Assembly (NCBI GenBank): GCA_038523925.1
Contig: JBCBIY010000003.1
Coordinates: forward strand, 224,571 to 288,570
Direction of reading: 5' to 3'
Origin: JBCBWG01 sp038523925
GTDB lineage: Bacteria; Pseudomonadota; Alphaproteobacteria; Rhizobiales; Hyphomicrobiaceae
Length of the DNA: 64,000 bases
Shown here in pieces: positions 7,790 to 16,095 of the stretch; the first letter of the stretch is position 1, and every line of letters starts with the position of its first letter. The translations under genes and the position numbers were made by a program. Under the pieces are notes generated by a model. It ran no database searches. It was not told the origin of the DNA and saw nothing but the letters and a program-made list of their open reading frames with translations.

Positions 7790-8962
7790 GTGGCCCAAAT
7801 CCCACGACAGGAAAATGCCGTCGACTTCTGGCGCGGCTGTGCCCTGATGATGATTTTCATCAATCACATCCCGGGCAATATCCTCGAAGCGCTGACGTTG
7901 AAAAACTTCGCGTTCGCCGATGCCGCTGAGGTGTTCGTATTCCTTGCAGGCTGGTCGATTGCTTATGCCTCCCGCGTCAAAGGCGAGCCTGCTGCAGCCG
8001 TGTTTCTGATTTCGCGGTTCTGGCTGCGCGCCGTCACGCTCTATCGCGCCCAGCTCGTCATCCTGATCCTCGCGCTCGCGATGCTCGCCGCGGCTGCCGT
8101 CTTCGGCGACCGGCCGATCCTGTTCGGCTGGCACGGCGCAGGGCCGGCGTTTCTGAACACGCCCGAGGCGCTGGTCGGTGCGGTGTTGCTCACCTATCAG
8201 CTCGGCTATTTCAACATCCTGCCGATGTACATCGTGCTGCTGATCCTGGCACCGTTCATGGTGATGCTCGGCCGCCGCAGTCTGCCGGCGCTGATAGCTG
8301 TCTCAGTTGGGCTCTATCTGCTCGTTCAGGTCACGCAGATCAGCCTGCCAAGCTGGCCAACGCGCGGGGCCTGGTTTTTCAATCCACTATCCTGGCAGAT
8401 CTACATGGTGCTGGGCTTCATTGGCGCCGAATTGGTGCGCGGGTCAGAACAAGCCCGCCAGCTTTTCGCACGCGCCTGGCTCCCGGCCGTCGTTATTTGC
8501 GTGATCTACGCGGTTTTGACCGTTCTTCGCATATTCCCCGACCCCATGGCTGTACCGGAACCACGGCTCCTTTTCATCGCCTCGAAAACGACGTCCACGC
8601 CGTTGCGTCTCATTAACCTGCTCGCGCTAGTCATCGCTTTCGCGCCGCTGTTTGCCTTGCTCAAAGCACACCTCGGCGCGGTTGGAAGCTACGCTTGCAG
8701 GCTTGGTCGCAACAGCCTCGCTGTCTTCTGTGTCGGATCGCTGCTGTCCCTCGGCGGGCAGCTCATGCGGTTTTTCACAGGCGGCGACGTGATCCTGGAA
8801 GTCTGTTATATCGCCGCCGGTCTTTTTGTTCTGGGTGCAGTCGCATGGCTCGAAGAATCTCCGCCGAAACCCCTCGCGCGTGCCCGTCAGGCCGGTCAGC
8901 CCTCGGGTCTCGCCGCGCCCGTGCCGCCGCCGGCATCGGCCTCGCTCTCGCGCTCATCCTGA
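7790..8962 (+). CDS. opgC: OpgC family membrane acyltransferase-like protein
   Basis: OpgC proteins are multi-pass inner-membrane enzymes; the best known succinylate osmoregulated periplasmic glucans. The product (about 390 residues) opens QENAVDFWRGCALMMIFINHIPGN, matching the family start where Arg and His lie in the first helix. Then come FAFADAAEVFVFLAGW and about ten membrane segments up to residue 350, and a low-complexity Ala/Pro/Ser tail. The start is taken as GTG 7790, preceded by AGAGGAATAAATCG; an in-frame ATG at 7745 is less well placed and would add residues not typical of the family. The last 118 bases overlap the SGNH hydrolase gene in another frame. The pair fits a model in which one protein transfers an acyl group across or at the membrane and the other acts on the periplasmic product. 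The acyl donor and glycan are unknown. Confidence 0.85.
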   Translation: MAQIPRQENAVDFWRGCALMMIFINHIPGNILEALTLKNFAFADAAEVFVFLAGWSIAYASRVKGEPAAAVFLISRFWLRAVTLYRAQLVILILALAMLAAAAVFGDRPILFGWHGAGPAFLNTPEALVGAVLLTYQLGYFNILPMYIVLLILAPFMVMLGRRSLPALIAVSVGLYLLVQVTQISLPSWPTRGAWFFNPLSWQIYMVLGFIGAELVRGSEQARQLFARAWLPAVVICVIYAVLTVLRIFPDPMAVPEPRLLFIASKTTSTPLRLINLLALVIAFAPLFALLKAHLGAVGSYACRLGRNSLAVFCVGSLLSLGGQLMRFFTGGDVILEVCYIAAGLFVLGAVAWLEESPPKPLARARQAGQPSGLAAPVPPPASASLSRSS

Positions 8963-9762
8963 CAGGGGTCACAGCGACTTCGACACACGCTGAAGACAAC
9001 GAGGCGGGCCTGCAGTTCCAGAAGCGGCTGACCGCGGTGCGCAACGCGCCGATGGAACCGTCTGAAATCTGTTCAGCGCAAATGGCCGTCGAGCTGCCAC
9101 GCGTGCGGCTGACCCGCAGCTATCAAAAGCTGCTTGCCGGCGATCCGCTGACGATCCTCGCCATCGGTTCGTCGTCGACGGTCGGCATCGGTGCGAGTTC
9201 GCCTGATCATACCTACCCGGCCCAGCTGAAGACTGCGCTAGCGAAGACGTTTCCCAATCGGACCATCACGATGGTCAAGCGCGGCGTCTCGGGTCAGGTC
9301 GCAGCCGATATGGTCGCGCGGTTGAAGTTTGAGGTCGCCCAGCACCAGCCCGATCTTGTGATCTGGCAGGTCGGCACGAACGCCGCGATTGCGCGGATCC
9401 CGCCGCAAACTCTGACTGAGCTGATGGGCGAAACCTTCGCGTGGCTGCGCTCACATAAGATCGATATCGCGGTCATCGATCCGCAGTTCACCGACCGGCT
9501 CGCTCAGGATGAGCACTACGTGTCCGTTGTGGAGGCGATCGCGAAGACGGCGCGCGTAGCAAGCGTCCTGCACATTCCGCGCTTTGAGACCATGCAGGCA
9601 CTGGCCGAGGCGAGCAGCGCGCGCCGGTATCTGTCGCGCGACCGCTTTCACCTCAACAACGCCGGCTACAAGTGCCTGAGCGAGTTTGCCATGCGCAGCA
9701 TCGTCAGTGGCATCCTGCTCGCCGACGCGGCCGCCCGCACCACCGCCGACCGCTCGCAGTAG
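8845..9762 (+). CDS. Exported SGNH/GDSL-type hydrolase
   Basis: SGNH hydrolases are serine esterases or O-acyl transferases/hydrolases with a flavodoxin-like fold. The 305-residue product has an N-terminal basic stretch and a hydrophobic segment GIGLALALILTGV ending near THAEDN, so it is exported. Block I is AIGSSSTVGIGASS (Ser nucleophile), block III is WQVGTNAA (Gly-x-Asn), and block V is DRFHLNNAGY (Asp and His). The ATG at 8845 is the only plausible start, since no alternative codon exists between it and the signal core, so it overlaps opgC by 118 bases. That implies translation coupling. By analogy with paired acyltransferase and SGNH proteins, it may remove or transfer acyl groups on a periplasmic glycan; this is inference. 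Confidence 0.87.
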   Translation: MARRISAETPRACPSGRSALGSRRARAAAGIGLALALILTGVTATSTHAEDNEAGLQFQKRLTAVRNAPMEPSEICSAQMAVELPRVRLTRSYQKLLAGDPLTILAIGSSSTVGIGASSPDHTYPAQLKTALAKTFPNRTITMVKRGVSGQVAADMVARLKFEVAQHQPDLVIWQVGTNAAIARIPPQTLTELMGETFAWLRSHKIDIAVIDPQFTDRLAQDEHYVSVVEAIAKTARVASVLHIPRFETMQALAEASSARRYLSRDRFHLNNAGYKCLSEFAMRSIVSGILLADAAARTTADRSQ

Positions 9763-9768
9763 CGGCAG

Positions 9769-11457
9769 CTACATGGTCGTGTAGACGGGGCCGCCGCCGC
9801 CTTCGGGCGTGGTCCAGACGATGTTCTGGTTCGGGTCCTTGATGTCACACGTTTTGCAGTGGACGCAGTTCTGCGCGTTGATCTGGAACCGCTGCTCGCC
9901 GTCGTCATCGGTGACCCACTCATAGACACCGGCCGGGCAGTACCGGTTCGAGAGGCCTGCAAAGACCTGAAGCTCGCTCGACTTCTGCAGTCCGGGCTCC
10001 TGCAGCTTCAGGTGCACCGGCTGGTCTTCCTCGTGGTTGGTCGCAGAGAACGACACGTTCGTCAGCTTGTCGAACGTCAGCACGCCATCCGGCTTCGGAT
10101 AGTCGATCGGCTTGAACTTTGCGGCCGGCTTCGTTGCGGCATAGTCCGGCTTGCCGTGATTGAGCGTGTAGCCGAGGCCGATGCCGCGCAGACCCGGGAT
10201 CGAGTTCAGCCACATATCAATGCCGCCGAGCGCGACGCCCATTGCTGTGCCGAAGCGCGACCATAGCGGCTTTGCATTCCGCACGGGCTTCAAGTCGCGG
10301 GCGATCTCGCCTTCGCGGACGGCGTCTTCGTAGGCGCTCAGCATGTCATGCGAGCGGCCGGCGCGGACGGCTGCGAACACAGCGTCGGCGGCTTCGATGC
10401 CGGAGAGGATTGCGTTGTGGCTGCCTTTGATGCGCGGGACGTTGACCATGCCAGCCGCACACCCGAGCAGCGCGCCACCTGGGAAAGCGAGGCGCGGCAT
10501 GGACTGCCAGCCACCTTCAGTGATGGCCCGGGCACCGTAGCCAATGCGCTTGCCGCCATCGAACGTCGGCGCGATCGCATCGTGCGTCTTAAACTTCTGA
10601 AACTCGTCGTAAGGCGACAGGTACGGGTTGTCGTAGTTGAGGTGGACGACGAAGCCGACGGCGACGAGGTTCTCGCCGAAGTGGTAGAGGAACGAGCCGC
10701 CGCCCGTGCTGTTGGAGAGCGGCCAGCCGAACGAGTGCTGGACGAGCCCTTTCTGGTGCTTCTCCGGCGCGACCTCCCAAAGCTCCTTGAGGCCGATGCC
10801 GTACTTCTGCGGCTCGCTGTTGGCATCGAGCGCGAACTTCGCAGTCACCTGCTTCGTTAGCGACCCGCGTGCGCCCTCAGCAAACAGGACGTACTTACCG
10901 CGTAGCTCCATGCCGCGCTCAAACGCATCCTTCGGCGCCCCGTCACGGCCAACGCCCATGTCGTTGGTGGCAACGCCAATGACGGCGCCGTCGTTGTCGT
11001 AAAGAACCTCGGAGGCTGCAAAACCCGGGTAGACTTCGACGCCAAGCGCCTCGGCCTGCTCGCCAAGCCAGCGCACGAGATCGCCGAGCGAACAAATGTA
11101 GTTGCCGTGATTGTTCATCAGCCGCGGCATGAGAAAATTCGGCAAAACCATCTCGCCGGCCGGGCCGAGATATAGAAAGCGGTCCTTGGTCACCTCGGTC
11201 GTGACGGGGGCGCCCTGCTCTTTCCAGTCGGGGATCAACCGGTTGAGGCCAATCGGATCGATGACCGCGCCTGAGAGGATGTGTGCGCCTATCTCGGCTG
11301 CCTTCTCAAGTACGACGACGTTCAGCTCAGCGCCCGCTTCGTTCGCCTGTTGCTTGAGCCGGATCGCAGCGGCGAGGCCCGCAGGCCCACCGCCGACGAT
11401 CACCACGTCGAAATCCATGCTTTCGCGCTCGGGAAGCTCAGCGCCGTTCGTCGTCAT
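9769..11457 (-). CDS. Electron transfer flavoprotein-ubiquinone oxidoreductase
   Basis: ETF-QO passes electrons from electron transfer flavoprotein (fed by acyl-CoA and other dehydrogenases) to ubiquinone at the inner membrane. The 562-residue protein has the FAD-binding Rossmann start DFDVVIVGGGPAGLAAAIR (residues 16-34). The 4Fe-4S cluster ligands are Cys507 (in RYCPAGVYE), Cys531, Cys534 and Cys537 (in NCVHCKTCDIKDP), with the normal spacing for this enzyme. Length is normal. The ATG at 11457 is preceded by AGGAG. Its stop lies 6 bases from the stop of the SGNH hydrolase gene, so the two are convergent. The ETF alpha and beta genes are not in this window. Confidence 0.97.
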   Translation of the reverse strand: MTTNGAELPERESMDFDVVIVGGGPAGLAAAIRLKQQANEAGAELNVVVLEKAAEIGAHILSGAVIDPIGLNRLIPDWKEQGAPVTTEVTKDRFLYLGPAGEMVLPNFLMPRLMNNHGNYICSLGDLVRWLGEQAEALGVEVYPGFAASEVLYDNDGAVIGVATNDMGVGRDGAPKDAFERGMELRGKYVLFAEGARGSLTKQVTAKFALDANSEPQKYGIGLKELWEVAPEKHQKGLVQHSFGWPLSNSTGGGSFLYHFGENLVAVGFVVHLNYDNPYLSPYDEFQKFKTHDAIAPTFDGGKRIGYGARAITEGGWQSMPRLAFPGGALLGCAAGMVNVPRIKGSHNAILSGIEAADAVFAAVRAGRSHDMLSAYEDAVREGEIARDLKPVRNAKPLWSRFGTAMGVALGGIDMWLNSIPGLRGIGLGYTLNHGKPDYAATKPAAKFKPIDYPKPDGVLTFDKLTNVSFSATNHEEDQPVHLKLQEPGLQKSSELQVFAGLSNRYCPAGVYEWVTDDDGEQRFQINAQNCVHCKTCDIKDPNQNIVWTTPEGGGGPVYTTM

Positions 11458-11638
11458 AAACTCAATCTCCTGTGCGCGCCGAAGCCAGCCCGGCGCGCCG
11501 TGTTGCGTGTCGAAAGCGCCAGATTGCGGGGCCGCGCGTCAAGCGGCGTGGACGCTTTGTCTCTTGAAATTCGCGGGGACGGAGCCGCAGCGGTGTCCGG
11601 CTGCGACCTGCCAATGGAAATAGGATATACGCCTAAGT

Positions 11639-12544
11639 ATGGAAGGCCGCTCGATAACGGACCGTAAAGCGATGGCCGCGCTGCTCGCCTGGTACGAGGC
11701 GATGGGCGTGACCGATGCCGTGGATGAAAGCCCGATTGACTGGCGCGCCCGGCCCGATGCGCCGCCCCCACGTGCGTCCGCCTGGCTCGCTGATCTTTCG
11801 ACGGGTGGCGATGCGGACGCGCCAGCGCGCGCACCAGCCGCCCCCGTCCCTCAGCCGCCTGCCCGACCGCCCGCCGCCGCCGAACGGCCGGCGCAGCCCG
11901 CGCCGGCACCTGCGGCAACAGGCGCAGTCGACCAGAACGCGCTTGAGACCGCGCGCACCCTTGCCGAGGCCGCACCTGACCTCACGGCACTGGAAGCGGC
12001 GCTGGCGGCGTTTGACGGCTGCCCGCTGAAGCGAACCGCCAAGTCATTGTGTTTTGCGCGTGGAGCTGAGCGCGCGGACCTCATGATTATCGGCGAGGGG
12101 CCCGGCCGCGAAGAGGACCTTTCCGGCAAACCGTTCGTTGGCCGCGCCGGTCAACTGCTCGATCAAATGCTCGCATCGATCGGCCTTGATGACAGCCAAG
12201 TGCATATCACGAACGTGATCTATTGGCGGCCGCCGGGTAACCGCGCGCCGACGGAGCTTGAGACGCTGGTCTGCCGACCGTTCCTTGAAAAGCAGATCAA
12301 GCTCGTTGCACCGAAGATCATCCTGACGCTCGGCGGCTCGGCTGCAAAGACGCTGCTTGAGACCAAGACCGGCATCATGCGCACGCGCGGCAAGTGGAGC
12401 ACGCGTCCGCTCGGGGGCGAAGATCGCGCCGTCATGCCGACGCTGCATCCGGCGTACCTGCTGCGGACACCGGCTGCGAAACATCTGGCCTGGCGCGACC
12501 TGCTCGCAGTCGACGCCCGTCTGCGCGGAGACGATGCGGCATGA
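11639..12544 (+). CDS. Uracil-DNA glycosylase, family 4-like
   Basis: This enzyme removes uracil from DNA as the first step of base excision repair. The 301-residue protein has an Ala/Pro-rich disordered N-terminal third (residues 55-95), then the catalytic domain with motif GEGPGREEDLSGKPFVGRAGQLL (from about residue 142) and the HPAYLLR motif (His270). Family 4 enzymes usually bind a 4Fe-4S cluster with four cysteines. Here the domain has only three: Cys128, Cys138 and Cys212. The position often occupied by the third cysteine reads YWRPPGNR instead of KCRPPGNR. The start at 11639 is not well supported by a ribosome site; the ATG at 11672 is an alternative. The stop overlaps the next gene by 4 bases (ATGA). 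Confidence 0.9.
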   Translation: MEGRSITDRKAMAALLAWYEAMGVTDAVDESPIDWRARPDAPPPRASAWLADLSTGGDADAPARAPAAPVPQPPARPPAAAERPAQPAPAPAATGAVDQNALETARTLAEAAPDLTALEAALAAFDGCPLKRTAKSLCFARGAERADLMIIGEGPGREEDLSGKPFVGRAGQLLDQMLASIGLDDSQVHITNVIYWRPPGNRAPTELETLVCRPFLEKQIKLVAPKIILTLGGSAAKTLLETKTGIMRTRGKWSTRPLGGEDRAVMPTLHPAYLLRTPAAKHLAWRDLLAVDARLRGDDAA

Positions 12545-13401
12545 CCGAAAACGACCTCGCCCGGATGCGCGCGGCGCTCGCACTTCGGTTCGGCGATGCC
12601 GATGTCCCGAGCGCGCAAGACCGCGACCTGGCGGCGGGCGCGGGTACGCTGGCCGCGATCGCATCACGCCGGTCGCACCGCTCGTTCGAAGACCGGCCGG
12701 TCCCGCTGGCGCTCATCGAGACCCTTGCGGCGATCGCGCTCAGCGCGCCGTCCAAGAGCGACCTGCAGCAGCGCGACATTGTCGTGATCGACGACGCTGA
12801 GCTAAAGGCGCGTCTGCTCGCGCTCGTCTCAGACCAAGCCTGGACGGCGGCGATCCCACGGCTCCTCATCTTTTGCGGCAACAATCACCGCCAGAGACGG
12901 ATTCACGACCTCCGCGGGCATCCGTTCGCCAATGACCATGTCGATGCGGTCTTCAACGCAGCGGTCGACGCAGGCATCGCGCTGCAAGCGTTCATCACGG
13001 CGGCGGAGGCGACCGGGCTTGGATGCTGCCCTATCTCGACCATTCGCAATCACGCGCAGGAGGTCTCAGACCTGCTTGCACTGCCTGACCACGTCTTTCC
13101 GGTCGCCGGACTGGCGGTCGGCTGGCCTGCAGGCGCGGGCGACATCTCGCAACGACTGCCGCTTGCAGCGACCGTTCACCTCGACCGCTTCGACAACGCA
13201 GGAACTGGCGACGCGATCGCCGCCTACGACAAGCGCCGGGCGGACGCGCAGCCTTACGCGTCCCAGCGCGGCACCGAGCGCTTCGGTCAGGCTGAGGCCC
13301 GTGACTACACTTGGTCCGAAGACAAAGCGCGCCAGTATGCCGAGCCGGAGCGTGCGGACTTTGGGGCCTTCCTCGTTAAGAAAGGATTCAGGCTAACCTG
13401 A
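12541..13401 (+). CDS. Nitroreductase family protein
   Basis: The 286-residue product resembles flavin-dependent nitroreductases of the NfsA/FRP branch: SRRSHRSFEDRPVPLALIETL, then a FMN-contact region SAPSKSDLQQRDIV, the segment GIALQAFITAAEATGLGCCPIS, and the C-terminal FPVAGLAVGWPAG. These enzymes are soluble homodimers that use NAD(P)H to reduce nitro groups, quinones or other acceptors; the physiological substrate is often unknown. The start codon overlaps the stop of the uracil-DNA glycosylase gene (ATGA), so the two are translationally coupled. Confidence 0.9.
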   Translation: MTENDLARMRAALALRFGDADVPSAQDRDLAAGAGTLAAIASRRSHRSFEDRPVPLALIETLAAIALSAPSKSDLQQRDIVVIDDAELKARLLALVSDQAWTAAIPRLLIFCGNNHRQRRIHDLRGHPFANDHVDAVFNAAVDAGIALQAFITAAEATGLGCCPISTIRNHAQEVSDLLALPDHVFPVAGLAVGWPAGAGDISQRLPLAATVHLDRFDNAGTGDAIAAYDKRRADAQPYASQRGTERFGQAEARDYTWSEDKARQYAEPERADFGAFLVKKGFRLT

Positions 13402-13507
13402 CCGGCAGCCTTCGTCCGGATTTACCGCAATCTTATAGAAACACCTCCGCGACATACTCAGGCGTTGGTGGCCTTTGTTGAGGCCGCGCCGTGTTTTGGA
13501 AGACGTG

Positions 13508-14035
13508 ATGTCGAGTGGACTGGTGTATCTGCGGCCGATGAAGGTCACGCACGTCCGCGCGCCGGGGCTCGGCGCGGACGCGGCCAAGTCTGCCTGGAAT
13601 GATCTCGTCGCCCATCTGCGCCATTCGCACACGATCAACCGCGTCGACCGCAGCTACGGCATGTCGTTCGGGTCCGGCCTCCTCGACAGCCGCGAAGCCG
13701 ATGAGCCCTTCTACGATGCGGCCATCGAATGGCTGCCTGAAATGGAAATCTCTCCGGATTCGCCGCTGCGGCTGCGGACGCTTCCAGGCGGCACGTACCT
13801 GCGTCAGCGTTTGCAGGGAGCAGCCGAAGAGATCAGCTCAGTGTTTCGCCGCCTCTGCGCTACGGCGGAGCATGAGACCGGCCTCCCGCTCGACCCGAAG
13901 CGACCGCTGATCGAGATCTATCTCGGCCGCCAACCCGGCGAACTGCACGGCGCACGCATCGATTTGTGCGTGCCCGTCGATCCGGCAAAGGCCGGCGGCA
14001 AACCGGACGTATTCGCCCCACCCGCTGCCGCTTAG
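13508..14035 (+). CDS. Stand-alone GyrI-like small-molecule-binding domain protein
   Basis: The 175-residue product has the pattern of the GyrI/AraC effector-binding fold: MKVTHVRAPG with a following helix AAKSAWNDLVAHL, the short segment SYGMSFGSG, FYDAAIEW (compare RYDACV in typical members) and a second half LRTLPGGTYLRQRLQG...PKRPLIEIYLG. In other bacteria such domains occur alone or fused to AraC-type DNA-binding domains and bind small hydrophobic compounds, or, in SbmC/GyrI, DNA gyrase. There is no DNA-binding domain here. The ATG at 13508 follows GGAAG at a suitable distance. Ligand unknown. The resemblance is weak enough that structure prediction would be a useful test. Confidence 0.62.
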   Translation: MSSGLVYLRPMKVTHVRAPGLGADAAKSAWNDLVAHLRHSHTINRVDRSYGMSFGSGLLDSREADEPFYDAAIEWLPEMEISPDSPLRLRTLPGGTYLRQRLQGAAEEISSVFRRLCATAEHETGLPLDPKRPLIEIYLGRQPGELHGARIDLCVPVDPAKAGGKPDVFAPPAAA

Positions 14036-14121
14036 GCCGCACCCCCCGAAACCCGCGCAAACGCTGCGACGGATGCAGCGCCCGCGTTGACACGCGCTGC
14101 GCATCGCGCACCAATTACGTC

Positions 14122-14682
14122 ATGGCCCGTATCGACGAAACCCGCCCCTTCCTGCCCGTCCGCATCGCGGTGCTCACCGTGTCGGACACGCGCACGCTCG
14201 ACGATGACAAGTCCGGCGCAACACTCGCTGACCGCATCGAAGCCGCCGGTCACACACTCGCCGATCGTCAAATTGCGCGTGATGACGTCGACGCCATCCA
14301 GGCGACCGTAACGCAATGGATTAATGACGCTGACATTGATGTAGTGCTGACCACAGGCGGCACCGGCTTCACTGGTCGCGACGTGACGCCGGAAGCCTTG
14401 CTGCCGCTGTTTGAGAAGCACATCGATGGTTTCTCATCCGTCTTCCATCTGCAGTCGTATGAGAAGATCGCGACGTCGACGATCCAGAGCCGGGCGTGCG
14501 CCGGCGTCACGCGGGGCACGTTTATCTTCTGCCTGCCGGGATCACCCGGGGCCTGCCGCGATGCCTGGGACGGGATCCTTGAGGCGCAGTTCGACAATCG
14601 TCACCGGCCCTGCAACTTCGTCGAGATCATGCCGCGCCTGGAAGAACACCGGACGGGGCCGGGCGCGCGCGCGTCTGCCTGA
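14122..14682 (+). CDS. moaB: Molybdenum cofactor biosynthesis protein B
   Basis: MoaB belongs to the MoaB/Mog fold family that acts in molybdopterin cofactor maturation. The 186-residue product has the motif VVLTTGGTGFTGRDVTPEAL, the family signature of the pterin-binding loop, and a preceding SDTRTLDDDKSG stretch. Length agrees with a single MoaB/Mog domain. Whether it is the adenylyltransferase (Mog-like) or the usually inactive MoaB cannot be decided from this fragment of genome; the naming follows common practice. It follows the GyrI-like gene by about 86 bases and its stop is 10 bases from that of the next gene, which is on the other strand. Confidence 0.93.
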   Translation: MARIDETRPFLPVRIAVLTVSDTRTLDDDKSGATLADRIEAAGHTLADRQIARDDVDAIQATVTQWINDADIDVVLTTGGTGFTGRDVTPEALLPLFEKHIDGFSSVFHLQSYEKIATSTIQSRACAGVTRGTFIFCLPGSPGACRDAWDGILEAQFDNRHRPCNFVEIMPRLEEHRTGPGARASA

Positions 14683-14692
14683 GGCCCCAGCG

Positions 14693-15313
14693 TCAACCCC
14701 GGCTGCGGACGGCAAGGAACGCGGCACTCGCGAGTTGACCTGCCAGCACCGCGAGCAAGCCGCCGACGATCAGCAGCTCTGCGGGCATCGTCATTGCTGC
14801 AGCGCTCAACTGCCCGGGCAGCAAGCTCAAGACGTCCGCCAGTTCCGATGGCGCCGCCGATGCGATACCTGCGCGGACGCAGCCCCAAAGAGCCGCGAGA
14901 CCACCAACAACGCTCATGATGCCCGCAACAACGCGCCCTGCCAGAAAGCGGCTACGCGGACGACGTTTGCGCTCGGCGTCCACGTCACCGCGAGCGCGCG
15001 CCTCGGCCGCGGCCTGGGCCCGGCGAAGCGTGCGCGGCAGATCGTCGGCGCCGGAAGCCGGTGGTGGCGGCCCTGTGGTCGAACGCGTATCGACAGGCCC
15101 TGCGGCGGACCGGTCCGGCCCACCGTTCGCAACCCGCTCAAGCGACAAACGCGCAAGCGCTTCCCGCGCCGCCTGCGTCTCGACCGCGCCCGGATGCTGC
15201 TCGACCAAATAGCGGTAGAACTGGATCGCATTCTGCAACCGGCCGTCCGTTTCGGATCGTTGTCCGGCAGCAAGGATCTGCGCTGGTGTGAACTGTGATG
15301 TGTCCTGCGGCAC
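14693..15313 (-). CDS. Membrane protein with N-terminal TPR-like helical hairpin
   Basis: No family name can be given. The 206-residue product starts with a cytoplasmic helical region GRLQNAIQFYRYLVEQHPGAVETQAARE (one TPR-like repeat, residues 24-51) followed by a Pro/Gly and Arg-rich linker. Two hydrophobic helices come last: about residues 124-150 (VVAGIMSVVGGLAALWG) and 176-203 (LLIVGGLLAVLAGQLASAAFLAV). It resembles small conserved alphaproteobacterial proteins that pair a TPR-like segment with a membrane anchor. It is convergent with moaB, and divergence with the DUF2064 gene is not seen: that gene lies upstream on the same strand. Confidence 0.65.
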   Translation of the reverse strand: MPQDTSQFTPAQILAAGQRSETDGRLQNAIQFYRYLVEQHPGAVETQAAREALARLSLERVANGGPDRSAAGPVDTRSTTGPPPPASGADDLPRTLRRAQAAAEARARGDVDAERKRRPRSRFLAGRVVAGIMSVVGGLAALWGCVRAGIASAAPSELADVLSLLPGQLSAAAMTMPAELLIVGGLLAVLAGQLASAAFLAVRSRG

Positions 15314-15388
15314 GGCGGCTCTCGGTTCGGCACGGCGGCGGAAAACACGCGATCCGCTCGCCCCACGAAAAAGACGGCATACGGACCA

Positions 15389-16087
15389 TCAGCGCAAGAA
15401 CTTCACCTGTTGAGCGTTGACAGGCGGTAAGACACGGCGACCCGACCATGAGGCCGCCTGAGCGTACGTGGCGCCATCGTCCACGTCAGCCAGAGTGCGA
15501 AGCCGGGCAACTTTGCGGCCAGCGCCGAAGTTTCTAAGCGTATCAGCAAAGGCATGTTCGCTCGACCAGCGAACGGTGCGGAACGGGTTTACGATATCAG
15601 GCGATCGCTTCAGGCCGACGAGCCAGTAGCCGCCATCCGGCGCCGGGCCGAGCACGCCGTCGTGTCCCCCAAGGGCGGCAAAGGCATTGGCGATATCCCG
15701 CGCGGTGATGCCCGGGATATCGGTGCCGATCACGACAGCGGGGCCGGGCGGCAGGGTCCGCGTGACGAACGCCAACCGGTCACCGAGGTCGCCCTGCCCT
15801 TGCGCCATGCGCAGCCGCCCGCGTGGAAACTGACGGGTGCCAAGTTCGCGATCAGGCGCGACCGCAAGCACGGTCCGCCAACGGCCGTGACCTGACAACC
15901 GCCCGATAACGGACGCTGCCGCGTGACGGTAAAATCCCGTCGCAGCAACCGCGCCAACATCGCGTCCAAGCCGCGTTTTGACCCAACCGAGCCGCGGCGC
16001 CTTCACCATAATGATGAGCCAACGCGGCGAACGGCCGCCGCGCCTGCGGCGCTGCCCGCCTCCAACAAGCTTGCAGCGCCCCCGCAT
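15389..16087 (-). CDS. DUF2064 / TIGR04282-type glycosyltransferase-like protein
   Basis: The 232-residue product has the DUF2064 start WLIIMVKAPRLGWVKTRLG, a nucleotide-sugar binding-like pattern, and later VVIGTDIPGITARDIANAFAAL, GPAPDGGYWLVGLK and the C-terminal LADVDD. Family members resemble nucleotidyl- and glycosyltransferases, and TIGR04282 is one of two glycosyltransferase-like families often found in arsenosugar loci. Here it is followed by an MBL-fold protein and a TIGR04283-type glycosyltransferase, but no ArsS radical SAM gene is seen next to them. Precise activity is unknown. The start ATG at 16087 is 8 bases from the stop of the MBL gene on the same strand. Confidence 0.85.
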   Translation of the reverse strand: MRGRCKLVGGGQRRRRGGRSPRWLIIMVKAPRLGWVKTRLGRDVGAVAATGFYRHAAASVIGRLSGHGRWRTVLAVAPDRELGTRQFPRGRLRMAQGQGDLGDRLAFVTRTLPPGPAVVIGTDIPGITARDIANAFAALGGHDGVLGPAPDGGYWLVGLKRSPDIVNPFRTVRWSSEHAFADTLRNFGAGRKVARLRTLADVDDGATYAQAASWSGRRVLPPVNAQQVKFLR

Positions 16088-16095
16088 CCGCCCGG

